Part shown: positions 9,187 through 18,764 of the stretch, in pieces
How the letters are laid out: the number at the start of each line of letters is the position of its first letter
Numbering within the stretch: the stretch's first letter is position 1
Origin: Chloroflexi bacterium RBG_13_51_36
GTDB taxonomy: Bacteria; Chloroflexota; Dehalococcoidia; GIF9; AB-539-J10
Length of the DNA stretch: 64,000 nucleotides
Reading direction: 5' to 3'
NCBI GenBank assembly: GCA_001796515.1
Contig: MGMS01000014.1
Location: forward strand, 1-64,000
Program-made: the position numbers and the translations under genes
The notes under the pieces: generated by a model
Told to the model about the DNA's origin: nothing
The model's input: only the letters and a program-made list of their open reading frames with translations
Databases searched by the model: none

Positions 9187-9346
9187 ACTCCTCAACAATC
9201 AACAACATCGTCTTCCAGCGTTGTCGAGGCTAGAAAGAATTCGGGACAGGTATGCTTCGCTTCCAAATGTGAATGAACAAAGGGTGTTAGAGAATATGAT
9301 TAGTGAGGCCACAATGACCACCCGGATGTCTAAGGGGATTACCTGA
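9187..9346 (+). pseudogene. Possible frameshifted C-terminal extension of the HExxH protein
   Basis: Immediately after the TGA of the upstream gene a different plus frame reads IIELLNNQQHRLPALSRLER and continues about 50 residues in a coding-like composition to a TGA at 9344-9346. It has no start codon of its own outside the upstream gene. It could be a C-terminal tail separated by a one-base indel, or chance. Confidence 0.25.
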
Positions 9347-9365
9347 ATATATGCCCAAACCGAGC

Positions 9366-9956
9366 CTATCCTAACTTCAGTACATGTGAGATCAAAGAAT
9401 ACCAGTCACCGAAACAGCAGTCATCACAAACTGAGTAAAATGAACGACTCTTTCCTCTGTGGTTTGCATCCAGTAGAGCAGTGAGAAACTCACTTGGGTT
9501 GATTTGGCACGTGACACTGCCAGTAGTCATAAAGCTAATCGTCCAGTCGACTTGATTGTGGGGCAAAATCCTAATTGCACCAATCCCATTTGACCGGGCG
9601 TAAGAAAGTGCTCCCTTTTGCAGGGCGTTGGGGCTGGCAATGACGCCCTTTACATTCTTCCCAGCAATCTGGTCAAGTTTAGCTTTGAATTTTTCAACAT
9701 CATCGACCGGGATTGTGCCGCCATAATCTTTACATTCGCAGACCCATAGAAACGAGTAATTCTTTGAGTTTGGAGGCCAGACTTCAATAGCAATATCGAC
9801 GATGATTTCCGATTTGCGATCTTTGGAGAAGTACCCCTTCTTCTTGAATAGTCTCGCTTGCGACGGAGAAAGCCCGAGTCGATCATTTTCAAGCTCTTTC
9901 CCTATTATGTCGAAGACGAGATCCTCGAAGGCATTGCCTTTCGCCGATGTATCCAT
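9366..9956 (-). CDS. Mrr-like restriction endonuclease-fold protein
   Basis: This 196-residue protein has the pattern of a PD-(D/E)xK nuclease of the Mrr/restriction endonuclease-like superfamily. An N-terminal GNAFEDLVFDII helix is followed by an acidic residue in VDIAIEVW, then the CECKDYGG strand (ExK, about residues 73-75) and a helix with VDDVEKFKAKLDQI. A later GVIASPNALQKGALSYARSNGIGAI segment is typical of Mrr catalytic domains, where the protein scans for its fold partner. No DNA-recognition winged helix is present, so it may be a catalytic module alone. It faces the metallopeptidase gene tail to tail. Confidence 0.7.
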   Translation of the reverse strand: MDTSAKGNAFEDLVFDIIGKELENDRLGLSPSQARLFKKKGYFSKDRKSEIIVDIAIEVWPPNSKNYSFLWVCECKDYGGTIPVDDVEKFKAKLDQIAGKNVKGVIASPNALQKGALSYARSNGIGAIRILPHNQVDWTISFMTTGSVTCQINPSEFLTALLDANHRGKSRSFYSVCDDCCFGDWYSLISHVLKLG

Positions 9957-10084
9957 ATATTCACGCTAATGTCCGTCGTCCCATTATCTGAGCAAGACAT
10001 TAACAGCACAAGATGTAAATCTGTGACTATGATACCACAATCCAAGAAAGGTTATTCCGTAGGCACTCACGAATTCACTCAATA

Positions 10085-10744
10085 ACATAGCGTTTTGTGA
10101 TTCTTCGACTCCACACTATACCTTGGAAATTACACGATAACTACCGAGAATTCCGTCGATAACGGGTTATAATACTGTGAAGCTAGTGTCAGGGCGGTGG
10201 GCAAATGCATAGATCAGAAGACCGTGTTCATCATTATCGCACATTGCTGCCATTGATACCAAGAGAAGGTAAGAAATCGCTTGACTAATTGGCCAAACCA
10301 CGCTGTTAGCACATGTTGAGGATCTTCGTCGTTACCTCGTCGCGGTTATATTTGGTCATCGGGAATTCTGGGGACACCAGGGACTACTCGCTGATAATAT
10401 CTAAAATGGCGGCTGCTTTCCAAGCAGGAGACAGGAGACAGTTAGAGATACGATAGAGACGCATTAGAGATGCAGTGGAGATACAGTAGAGATCGGAGAT
10501 GGTTGGCCAAGGGGCCAGGGGTCAGTAGGCGGTAGTCAGGAGTCGGAATTTAGCTAAGGAGATTGCCACGGGCTTCGCCCTCGCAACGACTTCGTCGGAT
10601 TGCCGCGTCCCGATAAATCGGACTCGCAATGATAAGTGTGGGCGAGGAGCGTTTCGACTTGAGGGCGGCGTTTGATTTCGCCGGCATTCGACCCGGTGAA
10701 CTCCAGGGCCACTGTACCCATGGGGCCTGCCGCAACGTCCAAAA
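10085..10744. repeat. Composite repeat cluster, right copy
   Basis: This 660-bp stretch has no supportable gene. From 10361 it repeats, in diverged form, the blocks seen at 6267-6660: GGGAATTCTGGGGACACCAG, CTGATAATATCTA, GCGGCTGCTTTC, tandem GAGATAC-like units (10445-10500), GAGATTGCCACGGGC...CTCGCAA (10558-10592) and GGAGCGTTTCGACTTGAGGG (10648). The AGCGTTTTGT word near 10090 also matches 6250. Confidence 0.6.
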
Positions 10745-10809
10745 TGTCATGATTTCGTTACATTTTACCATCCAGTTTTATGACTATTTGACGAATGATT
10801 TGATAGAAT
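10745..10809 (+). promoter_or_regulatory. 65-bp stress-type promoter module, copy a
   Basis: The upstream box TGTCATG starts at 10745. TTTTATGACT ends at 10785 and includes the -35 ATGACT (10780-10785). After an 18-bp spacer comes the -10 TAGAAT at 10804-10809. All spacings are identical to the seven other copies in this window. It lies 36 bp before the ATG of the membrane protein at 10845. Confidence 0.8.
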
Positions 10810-10844
10810 ATTCCAAAATACTGTGTGAATATGGAGGTGCTATT

Positions 10845-11546
10845 ATGAGCGCAGGAAAGATACTACTTCTTGTTTTCGGAATCATTATTTTACTGATATC
10901 GATGGCTTTGATAGCCGGCGGCGCGACTCTACTATGGGTGAATAGCAGATATGTCGACAGTTCGGGATATTTTGCCTCAGACACTCTACATATCGAGAGA
11001 GATTCCTATGCCGTTGTTGCCGGTCCTATCGAGTTAGATGAAACAGCGGTGAGAGTCTTGAAGTCATTAGGAATAATTACGACCTTTGAATTTCAAGGCG
11101 AGAACAATAATCCTTCAAAACAGATTTTCATGGGCGTGGCTGACGATGCAGAATTGGAAAACTATCTTGACAACGTCGAGTATGATGAAATCAGTAATAT
11201 CGGCTTCCGCTGGGGCCTGGATATGCACGGAATAACATATACCAATCATCCCGGCGACGATGAGCCATCGCCTCCTGCTTCTGAGTCCATGTGGGATGTT
11301 TCTGTGGTCGGACCCGCCAGCGAGACACTGGTCTGGGAAACAAAAGCAGGCGATTATTCGATAGCGGTGATGAATGGCGACGGTTCAAAGGATGTTGATG
11401 TTGATATAGTCTTCAAAGCTAAAATACCATCGCTGGCCAAATTTGGCATCGGATTCCTTGTATCGGGCATAATATTGCTAGCCATAGGAATCTTGATGAT
11501 TGTTCTTGCCGTACGTCGAAAGGCGACCAAAGGACAGAAGGCTTAG
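10845..11546 (+). CDS. Two-pass membrane protein with extracytoplasmic domain
   Basis: The 233-residue protein starts MSAGKILLLVFGIIILL and has one membrane segment near residues 5-28 and a second near 203-225, followed by a basic tail (RRKATKGQ). The roughly 170 residues between them are probably outside the cytoplasm and are rich in acidic residues. No family is recognised. GGAGGTG precedes the chosen ATG; longer in-frame extensions upstream have no ribosome site and run into the promoter. Transcription from promoter module a links it to the stress-type genes in the rest of the window. Confidence 0.75.
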   Translation: MSAGKILLLVFGIIILLISMALIAGGATLLWVNSRYVDSSGYFASDTLHIERDSYAVVAGPIELDETAVRVLKSLGIITTFEFQGENNNPSKQIFMGVADDAELENYLDNVEYDEISNIGFRWGLDMHGITYTNHPGDDEPSPPASESMWDVSVVGPASETLVWETKAGDYSIAVMNGDGSKDVDVDIVFKAKIPSLAKFGIGFLVSGIILLAIGILMIVLAVRRKATKGQKA

Positions 11547-11903
11547 AACCCGCAAGCATGCGACCGATGGGGGCGAGGGAGAGGAGATGGTCCCTTACAG
11601 CTCATAACTCCCCTAGCCTGCCTGCGCTTAGGCTTCGGCGGGCAAGCCCCTCTTATCTTAAGAGGGGGACCCGTAATGGCAAATGACAACGAGAAATCAA
11701 AGATTAAATATCAAAAGTAAAAATGACAGGTGAAAATGCAAAAAGGAGGTCACGATACCGTAGTCAGAAGCCAGAACTCATAACTCCCCCGCCTGCCAAG
11801 TAACTTGTTCGTCGGGCAGGCCTAACACCTCTTATCTTAAGAGGGGGAAAGACCAGGAGATTGCTTCGGCCCGAGAAGGCGGGCCTCGCAATGACAAGGG
11901 GGA
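11547..11903. repeat. Duplicated intergenic repeats with CCTCTTATCTTAAGAGG palindromes
   Basis: The sequence CTCATAACTCCCC, then a GCCTGCC...GGCAGG-type inverted element, then CCTCTTATCTTAAGAGGGGG occurs twice (about 11600-11670 and 11778-11848). It is followed by GAGATTGCTTCGG...CTCGCAATGACA (11859-11895), which belongs to the same family as 6564 and 10558. The palindromes could act as transcription terminators between the convergent genes at 10845 and 15776. No gene is seen. Confidence 0.6.
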
Positions 11904-14900
11904 TCATAAGAGGGGGACTTCGGACGGCGAGGGGTGGTCACACCATTCCCGGGCGTTCTGAAAGAGTCTCAACCATGGAGAAGCCCACAGGTGATGAGCT
12001 CCGACATCGGACTGCCATCCTCTCGTTTTCCATTCTTCGGGTATCCACGGCCACTGCCAGAGCAAAAACGCCCTTTCCGGATGCGGCATCATGGCTAAAT
12101 GCCGGCCGTCCGGCGAACAAAAAGACATTATGCCGAGAGGTGAACCGTTGGGGTTGAAACGGTATTTCTCGGTCGGCGTCCATTCGTCGTCAACATAGGC
12201 GACGGGCGTGAGACCCTGTTGCTGTGCCTTGAGCAGAATCTCAGGGTTGGGACAGTAAAGTTGCCCCTCGCCATGGTCTGTCCATATGCCGAGAACCGAG
12301 CCTGCCATGCCTTTCAGCATGATCGACGGGCTTTCGGAGATTCTTACCATTCCCCAATGGGACTCGAACCTCCCCGAAGCATTTTGGATGAATCTCGGCT
12401 GCTCATTTTCAGGAATTCCCTGCCAGGGCAGGATGCCGAGAAATGCCATGAGCTGACAACCGTTGCAGATAGCCAGCGAGAAGGTATCCGGCCGATTGAA
12501 GAAGCGATGAAACATTTCATGGAGCTTGGGGTTGAACCTGATGATACCCGCCCAGCCTTTAGCCGAATCCAGAACATCGGCATAGGCGAACCCGCCGACA
12601 AAAACAACTCCGCGGAATTCGTCGAGAGCAATTCTCTCTTCCGCCAGGTCGGTCATGGCAATATCCCAGGGTTCGAAGCCGGCCCAAAAGAATGCCGAGG
12701 CCATTTCCCGGTCACCATTGCTGCCTTCTTCACGGATAACGGCCACTCTGGGCTTATCCGTCCGGTCAAGTATTTCCGGGGGCGTGGCTCCGGGTTCGAA
12801 AGTCAGCCGGTATCTGAGACCGGAACGGTTGTGATACCGCACCTGCTCTCTGGCAACTGCAGGATTCATCTGCTCTTCTTCCAGACGGTCGCTGGTGGCT
12901 TCCCACCAGGAAAGGAGATCCGCGGTGCCGATATTCAATGCGATTCTGCCGCCGTGACGGATAATTACCTGTTTTTCTCTCTCAGTACTTCCCAGTATAA
13001 GGAAGGGAACTCCGTATTCGACGAGAATGCCCCGAACCAGTTTTTCGTCGGCGGCAAGGCATTCTATGACCAGTCCCAGCTCTTCGCAGAAAAGCTGCGG
13101 TATAACTGCTTCTTTGTCAGTCAATTGAACCGAGATTCCGCAATTGCCGGCCATCGCCATCTCCGCCAGCGTCGTAATCAGGCCGCCATCGCTTCTATCA
13201 TGACAGGCAAGAACCAGACCATCATCAATCATTCGCTGGACGGCGTTGAACGCACCTATCAGAAGCGAGGGGTTATCTACATCCGGCGAATCATCGCCAA
13301 TCTGGCCGAAGGCCTGAGCCAGAGCGGAACCACCAAGACGATTTCTACCTTCAGCCAGATCGATAAAGACCAGTTTGCTTTCCCCGGGTCTTTTGATATC
13401 CGGAGTTGCCTTTTTAGAAATGTCGGGCACGGTCGCATAGCCGGAGATTACCACTTCTCCGGGCGATCTCACCGTTTCATTGCCGACTTTTGCGGCCATC
13501 GAGATACTATCTTTGCCGCCGTCAGCCGCAATGCCGAGCCTGACCATCAGTTCCGCCATTGCTACGGCGGCGTCGTAAATCCTGGCTCCTTCACCGGGTA
13601 GTTTGGCTGCCCACATCCAGTTTACCGAGCATTTGATATGATCGAGAGAGCTGATTCGGGCTGAGACCATGTTCGTCAGCATCTCGCCGACGGACATCCG
13701 GGCACCAGCTTCTTCATCAATGAGCATCTTTATAGGCTGTTCGCCGATGGCAATGGCTGCACCGGTCAGTCCGAAATGGCTTTGAGCAACTACCGCCACA
13801 TCGGAAACCGGGAGCTGGAGAGGACCGCAGCACTGCTGCTGGGCGATCAAGCCGGTTACGGCCCTGTCAACTTTGCGCACCAGGAACCCCTTCGAGCCGA
13901 CAGAGGGCAAGCGGAGGACAAGCCTGGTTGCTTCTGCGACGGACAATTCCGGAGGCAACCGCAGGGGTTCCAGTTTCCGGGGAACCCTCTCGATAATATA
14001 CGTCTTTTGGGGCAGCTCGCCCAGGACCCTATCGAGAGGAAGGTCGACCGGCTTAGAGTTATCCTGTTCATCAAAGACCACGATCCGTCCGTCTCCCGTG
14101 ATCTCTCCCAACACCTCGCAGTTGACTTTCTCCCTGCGGCAGATTGCCGAGAATTCATCGATTCTCTGCGGGTGAATCAAGAAGGCACAGCGTTCTTGAT
14201 ATTCGGCGCACCAGATTTCAACAACAGACAGCGACAGGTCGCCAAGCCTGATACGCCGAATCCCGATGTTGCCGCCGGCAGGGTCTGTTATTTCGGTCAG
14301 AACATTGGCGGGTCCGCCGGCACCCTGGTCGTGAACGACCAGGACCGGGTTTTCATCGCCCATTTCTACGCAGGCCCTGATTACCCGGTTAAGCTTGTTT
14401 TCCATTTCGGCATCTCCACGCTGGACCGCATTGAAGTCAAGCTCCGCGATATTTTCTCCCTGCACCATGCTGGAAGCCGAACCGCCGCCCATGCCGATTC
14501 GATAGGCAGGCCCCCCGACCTGGACAATAAGCATTCCCCTTTTGGGCTTTTCCTTTTTCGTGTGTCGAGCGTCGATTTGACCGATGCCGCCGGTAAACAT
14601 AATCGGTTTGACCCAGCCCCTGCGCTCGTTATCCGGCAATATCTGCTCGAAGGTCCTGACAAAACCCTGAATTATCGGTTCCCCAAACTTATTGCCGTAA
14701 TCCGAGGCTCCGTTACTGGCTCCAATCAGTATTTCCAGCGGCGAAGCCAGCTCGAAGGGATAGCCAAGTCCGACCGGTTCACCGGGGATGGGGTGGTCGG
14801 GAATGTTTAATGCCGCCGTACAGTAACCGGCAGTACCCGCAATTACCAGGGAACCTCTTCCGGTAGCATGGCCGTCACGAATCCTGCCGCCGGTGCCGGT

Positions 14901-15776
14901 GGTCGCTCCCTGGAACGGTTGGACCCCACTGGGATAGTTATGCGTTTCAGCAGTAAAGACGAGATGATAGTCGAATTGTTTAGAAACAAATGCCGAGCAT
15001 GTGCCCGGGCGCTGCGGTGTTATGGTCTGAATTCTGTAACCCCGGATGGCGCTGGAGTTATCGCTGAAAGCGATGACGCTGTTGGCCGGGGTTCGAAACA
15101 GGGTCGATTTGACAAGCTGGAGCAAACTATCAGGGACCTGCCGGCCGTCGATGACCAATTTGCCTTTGAAGAACCAGTGACGCGAATGCTCGCTGTTATT
15201 GTTGCCGAGCATGAATAGTTCCACATTGGTTGGATTCCGGCGCAGGACCTGTGTAAATAGATTCAGGTAAAATTCAAGGTCCCATTCATCCATGCCAAGT
15301 CCGTGCTGCCGGTTGAACTTTGCCAACTCAGCAATTCCCCCGGCCATCAACGGAACGTCGTAGACTTTCTCCGGCACGGCTTTTGTGGCGAACGATTTTA
15401 GAGGTGAGCGATAAGGGCATTCGGTCATCCGGTCATGGTTCTTGGCGATGAAATCTTCCCTATCAATCTCCGACGGCAATAGGTGCCGTCTCGACCGTTC
15501 CACCCGGGTGACCTTTTGGATTCCACATGCGTGGCAAATGGCGACGGCATTGGTGGAATAGGCCGTGGCGAAGTCCAGGCGGGGGCCGACCTCAACTACG
15601 TTCCTGGCCGGTTTGAGGAAAGACTTCTCTCCAAAATGTTCCAGCTCAAATGTCTCCGCCAGCAGCCATCGCAATATTCTCAGTTCCTCTGTGGTGAGCG
15701 GAGCCGAGGTTTCAATATTGAAACAGTATTCAAAATCCGGCTTCATTAACCGGTAGAAATGTTTCACTTCTTGCAT
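11904..15776 (-). CDS. purL: Phosphoribosylformylglycinamidine synthase, single-chain form
   Basis: This enzyme converts FGAR, ATP and glutamine to FGAM in purine synthesis. At 1290 residues it is the large type that combines the PurS/PurL-like synthetase halves with a C-terminal class I glutamine amidotransferase. The ATP-binding region has ETHNYPSGVQPFQGATTGTG and GRIRDGHATGRGS. The amidotransferase domain carries the nucleophile in ICNGCQLM and a late HPERAF. The ATG at 15776 overlaps the 3' end of the upstream purN-like gene by 13 bp, so the two are translationally coupled. Long open frames on the opposite strand (12219-13601, 13776-14810) are composition shadows. Confidence 0.95.
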   Translation of the reverse strand: MQEVKHFYRLMKPDFEYCFNIETSAPLTTEELRILRWLLAETFELEHFGEKSFLKPARNVVEVGPRLDFATAYSTNAVAICHACGIQKVTRVERSRRHLLPSEIDREDFIAKNHDRMTECPYRSPLKSFATKAVPEKVYDVPLMAGGIAELAKFNRQHGLGMDEWDLEFYLNLFTQVLRRNPTNVELFMLGNNNSEHSRHWFFKGKLVIDGRQVPDSLLQLVKSTLFRTPANSVIAFSDNSSAIRGYRIQTITPQRPGTCSAFVSKQFDYHLVFTAETHNYPSGVQPFQGATTGTGGRIRDGHATGRGSLVIAGTAGYCTAALNIPDHPIPGEPVGLGYPFELASPLEILIGASNGASDYGNKFGEPIIQGFVRTFEQILPDNERRGWVKPIMFTGGIGQIDARHTKKEKPKRGMLIVQVGGPAYRIGMGGGSASSMVQGENIAELDFNAVQRGDAEMENKLNRVIRACVEMGDENPVLVVHDQGAGGPANVLTEITDPAGGNIGIRRIRLGDLSLSVVEIWCAEYQERCAFLIHPQRIDEFSAICRREKVNCEVLGEITGDGRIVVFDEQDNSKPVDLPLDRVLGELPQKTYIIERVPRKLEPLRLPPELSVAEATRLVLRLPSVGSKGFLVRKVDRAVTGLIAQQQCCGPLQLPVSDVAVVAQSHFGLTGAAIAIGEQPIKMLIDEEAGARMSVGEMLTNMVSARISSLDHIKCSVNWMWAAKLPGEGARIYDAAVAMAELMVRLGIAADGGKDSISMAAKVGNETVRSPGEVVISGYATVPDISKKATPDIKRPGESKLVFIDLAEGRNRLGGSALAQAFGQIGDDSPDVDNPSLLIGAFNAVQRMIDDGLVLACHDRSDGGLITTLAEMAMAGNCGISVQLTDKEAVIPQLFCEELGLVIECLAADEKLVRGILVEYGVPFLILGSTEREKQVIIRHGGRIALNIGTADLLSWWEATSDRLEEEQMNPAVAREQVRYHNRSGLRYRLTFEPGATPPEILDRTDKPRVAVIREEGSNGDREMASAFFWAGFEPWDIAMTDLAEERIALDEFRGVVFVGGFAYADVLDSAKGWAGIIRFNPKLHEMFHRFFNRPDTFSLAICNGCQLMAFLGILPWQGIPENEQPRFIQNASGRFESHWGMVRISESPSIMLKGMAGSVLGIWTDHGEGQLYCPNPEILLKAQQQGLTPVAYVDDEWTPTEKYRFNPNGSPLGIMSFCSPDGRHLAMMPHPERAFLLWQWPWIPEEWKTRGWQSDVGAHHLWASPWLRLFQNAREWCDHPSPSEVPLL

Positions 15777-16657
15777 AATTCCATCCTGTACCCGTATTCG
15801 GGCATTTCCCTGTCGTCTACATATACCGTGCTGCCATCTATTTGTACCCGTCCCCGTGCTATCAAATGGTGCACAGCAAACGGATAGATCTTCCAGTCGC
15901 CTGCTACCTTGAGCGCCTCTTGCAGGTTTCTACATATAAGCTCCATCATCTCAAACAATTCTTGCCCCGCTTTCTGCTGAAAGTCTTCATAATTTCCTAT
16001 ACCGCGAATTGTTACGTAACTAGCTATTTTATGGAAGCCCTCTAATAACTCCTGCCGACCTTCCAATGCCAATTTCTCTATTGTTTGCAGGATGTTAACA
16101 GGCGCGGACTGCACCAACACAGGGCCTGTGTCCTCGCCTTTGTCAACAAAGAACAGGCTTGACCTTACCACCTCATCTCCGGCTATTATAGCTTTGGCTG
16201 ACGGCACCCAGTGCAGGCCGGTGTAGCCCTTGGTGGTATCCCCGGGATGAATATTGAGAATTCTTGGATAATATCTGCCTACAATGAAGTCGCTAAGCCA
16301 TTGATCATAACCGGCCAGACATACCAGATCAGGTTCTCGGCCGATTTTGTTTTCTATTAATGCACACAATGCCTGTTCGTATTCTACCCTTTCCGGACAA
16401 TTTCTAGGAATATTTCCTGAACCGTATCTTTTCCGGGCATCCTTCAGATAGGGTATGTGGCTGAGTTCAATTACCTCGTGTTTGTTTGATCTGGCTATGG
16501 AGACTCCGCCGCACCCAGGTCTGTTGGTGAATACAATATAGTCATGATTGGCGTTTCCGGCGACTATCTCTCTGTAGTTAGTGCCGGAACCGGAGACGAA
16601 ACATACAATCGTCATCCTTGTTCCGCATTTGGCCGGATCGTAGACTAATTGTTTCAC
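15764..16657 (-). CDS. purN: Formyltransferase, phosphoribosylglycinamide formyltransferase-like
   Basis: The domain is a Rossmann-type folate-dependent formyltransferase. A VSGSGTNYREI phosphate-binding loop lies at about residues 21-31. The catalytic region ILNIHPGDTTKGYTGLHWVPSAKAI contains the His and is followed by SSLFFVDKGEDTGPVLVQS with the catalytic Asp. PurN enzymes usually have about 200 residues; this one has a 14-residue N-terminal lead, from a GTG start, and a C-terminal extension of about 90 residues of unknown role. An ATG at 16615 is an alternative start. It lies directly upstream of and overlaps purL, consistent with purine synthesis. Confidence 0.82.
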   Translation of the reverse strand: MKQLVYDPAKCGTRMTIVCFVSGSGTNYREIVAGNANHDYIVFTNRPGCGGVSIARSNKHEVIELSHIPYLKDARKRYGSGNIPRNCPERVEYEQALCALIENKIGREPDLVCLAGYDQWLSDFIVGRYYPRILNIHPGDTTKGYTGLHWVPSAKAIIAGDEVVRSSLFFVDKGEDTGPVLVQSAPVNILQTIEKLALEGRQELLEGFHKIASYVTIRGIGNYEDFQQKAGQELFEMMELICRNLQEALKVAGDWKIYPFAVHHLIARGRVQIDGSTVYVDDREMPEYGYRMELCKK

Positions 16658-17094
16658 GAATCTGTCAGACCCCTATCGACAGATTTCACTCACATCGCTA
16701 TCCCATCCGGGGGTGCTTCGAGCCCTATGCCGCAAATCCCCGACCTGGTTACCTGTCGATTCGTCATCCAATCGCCAGAATTGAATCCAGGGGCAGGATT
16801 ATCCGTACTAGAAACAGCCCACGCGCAGAGAGCTCATCGACAGGGTCGGGCCATCCATTCGCGATGATAATGTCTCTGTCTTCGAGTTCACATGCGCTGC
16901 GGAGTCGAGTCTGCCGCCCGACATGGCCTGCTGACGACGTCAGATTTACCGTGATACAATAAGTATGGCATCCGTCGAGCCATTCTGCAACACCCAGATG
17001 AACCAGCCTTTGAGACACCTAAGAATGGAAGGCAAAGAAAGCCGACGAGACAGGCAAGAAGAAAAGGGCCTGAGAGAACGCGAAGAGGTCAGAA
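16658..17094. other. Intergenic stretch without a supported gene
   Basis: An 84-codon minus frame at 16764-17018 with a GTG start is open, but it has no ribosome site, no recognised family and average composition. It is not called as a gene. The divergent promoters for the purN-like gene and thyA must lie here, but no clear -35/-10 pair stands out. Confidence 0.4.
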
Positions 17095-17742
17095 ATGAAT
17101 ATAACTAACCTGAAGGTCACAACCCTTGACGAGGCCTGGTGGCAGTGCATCAAGGAAGTCCTGTCAACGGGCTATGAATACACTATAACAAGAGGGAGTT
17201 TTGTTGGTGAAAAGAGAAAAGAACTTGATTTGATTGTTTGCCAAATAGAACACCCTGACGTCAGGCCGCTGGTCCCCGACGTGCCAGCCGGGGTTCCTCC
17301 ACCAACATCAATAGACTATGTACAAGGTGAGTATCTGCCATATCTGATGGCAAGCATAAGACAGCCAAATGAGCAGTATACATATGGAGAATATATCGAG
17401 CCGCAATTCAATGCTATATGCGAAATGTACAAAAACGGGTTTAATACAAATCAAGGTACGATGACAATAGGTGATGTTAGTTCAATGAACTTAGAGGACC
17501 CACCATGTTTAAGACTAATAGACACCAGGGTGAGATATGGAAAACTCCATTATATAGTTTACTTCCGTTCCTGGGACCTATGGGGCGGCTTCCCTTCGAA
17601 CCTGGCAGGTATTCAGTTGATGAAAGAAATGATGGCAAAGGAAATTGGAGTCGATGACGGAGAGATAATTGCTATAAGCAAGGGTCTGCATTTATATGAA
17701 CACCACTGGGAACTTGGTAGAATCGTAATCAAGGAGAAATAG
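17095..17742 (+). CDS. thyA: Thymidylate synthase, archaeal-type ThyA
   Basis: The enzyme methylates dUMP to dTMP. At 215 residues it matches the short archaeal ThyA class rather than the usual bacterial enzyme of about 264. The active-site region DPPCLRLIDTRV holds the catalytic Cys, and the signature FRSWDLWGGFPSNLAGIQ contains the nucleotide-binding Arg, Ser and Asn. GLHLYEHHWELG near the end is also conserved in archaeal members. GAGG lies 6 bp before the ATG. The archaeal type suggests either an ancient bacterial variant that uses another folate or pterin donor, or transfer from archaea. Confidence 0.85.
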   Translation: MNITNLKVTTLDEAWWQCIKEVLSTGYEYTITRGSFVGEKRKELDLIVCQIEHPDVRPLVPDVPAGVPPPTSIDYVQGEYLPYLMASIRQPNEQYTYGEYIEPQFNAICEMYKNGFNTNQGTMTIGDVSSMNLEDPPCLRLIDTRVRYGKLHYIVYFRSWDLWGGFPSNLAGIQLMKEMMAKEIGVDDGEIIAISKGLHLYEHHWELGRIVIKEK

Positions 17743-17986
17743 AGATAGCAAAGGAAATAGCCCCTCAGGTATTTGCGGATTTGTGAGTGGTGAGCCTCGG
17801 AAGACACTTCCCCAGCTTCTATTCGAAAGGTAACGGCTGACTCCGGCGGTTTGGCGATTGCCTATCTCACATCGAGACCAGAAGTAGGGTACAAATTGGG
17901 TATGAACGCCGGGTGAGGAATACTCGTTATGCTAGAATGACTGAATATGGCCAGTAGCATCAACCTGGATGAGAGGAGGGGAAATC

Positions 17987-18490
17987 ATGACCACCAGTCG
18001 TAAAAGTGGTAAGTTCTATGTTGCCATTGCGTTAGTGTTGGCAATCATCATAGTATCTATAGGGAATTATCTCCGCTGGTGGGACTTGCACTTCTACCTC
18101 GGGCCAGAGTATCTCCATCATTGGCTGAGCTTCATAGGTGCCGGGTATATAGCTATCTTTACTCCAATATACTCAATAATGAAGCGCCGTTCTCCCAAGC
18201 ACTTTGGAACATTGCTCAACATTCACGTATTCGGAAATCTTGTCGCCTTCCTCTTGGTGTCAATTCACTTCACGCAGCAAATGGGTAGACCCGCTCAATT
18301 CGCCCCGACACTGGGGACAGGACTAACGCTATACATCATTGTCGCCATTATGGTGATAACCGGCTTTGTGCAGCGGTTTCAACTGGCGGGAAGCTTCCTC
18401 AGGAGTTGGAGATTCGTCCATGTTGGTTTGAGCCTGTCTTTCTATATCGTTGTTGTGATCCACATACTGCACAACCTGGGATTCATATAA
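17987..18490 (+). CDS. Four-helix membrane protein, possible b-type cytochrome
   Basis: The 167-residue protein has four predicted membrane helices (about residues 10-28, 40-63, 70-96, 105-128 with a fifth near 140-160). Histidines occur in several of them (LHHWLSF, NIHVFGN, SIHFTQQ, RFVHVGLS, VIHILHN), a distribution seen in cytochrome b561/ferric-reductase-like haem proteins. GGAGGGG precedes the ATG at 17987, favouring it over an in-frame upstream start. Function beyond possible electron transfer is not determined. Confidence 0.6.
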   Translation: MTTSRKSGKFYVAIALVLAIIIVSIGNYLRWWDLHFYLGPEYLHHWLSFIGAGYIAIFTPIYSIMKRRSPKHFGTLLNIHVFGNLVAFLLVSIHFTQQMGRPAQFAPTLGTGLTLYIIVAIMVITGFVQRFQLAGSFLRSWRFVHVGLSLSFYIVVVIHILHNLGFI

Positions 18491-18595
18491 TCGGACTCAC
18501 TCACCACCAGCTAGGAAAAGGCACGGAACCAAAGGCTAAACCAAATGCTGTCGTGATCCACGTTGCCCCACATGATAGGACTGTATTCCCGTGAA

Positions 18596-18660
18596 TGTCA
18601 TAGTTTTGTGACTTTTCCCATCTGGATTTTATGACTTCTTAACGTTCGGTAGCCTATGAT
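18596..18660 (+). promoter_or_regulatory. 65-bp stress-type promoter module, copy b
   Basis: The upstream box TGTCATAG starts at 18596, followed by TTTTGTGAC. The invariant TTTTATGACT holds the -35 at 18631-18636, and the -10 TATGAT is at 18655-18660 after 18 bp. It is 104 bp upstream of the GTG start at 18765. Confidence 0.85.
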
Positions 18661-18764
18661 TACGGATAGGCCTTAAGGAGATCACATTGGACGGGCATAG
18701 CCAGGAGAGTTGAATAGCTCTGAACCACAGATTATAATTGGGTAGAAATTCTTAGGAGGATGTT

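Noticed and set aside
12219-14810. Long plus-strand open frames (460 and 344 codons) opposite purL
   Set aside because: They lie wholly inside the purL gene in antisense, have no family features or ribosome sites, and follow from GC-rich third positions of purL.
16764-17018. 84-codon minus frame with GTG start upstream of the purN-like gene
   Set aside because: No ribosome site, no recognised family and no supporting context; left as unassigned intergenic DNA.
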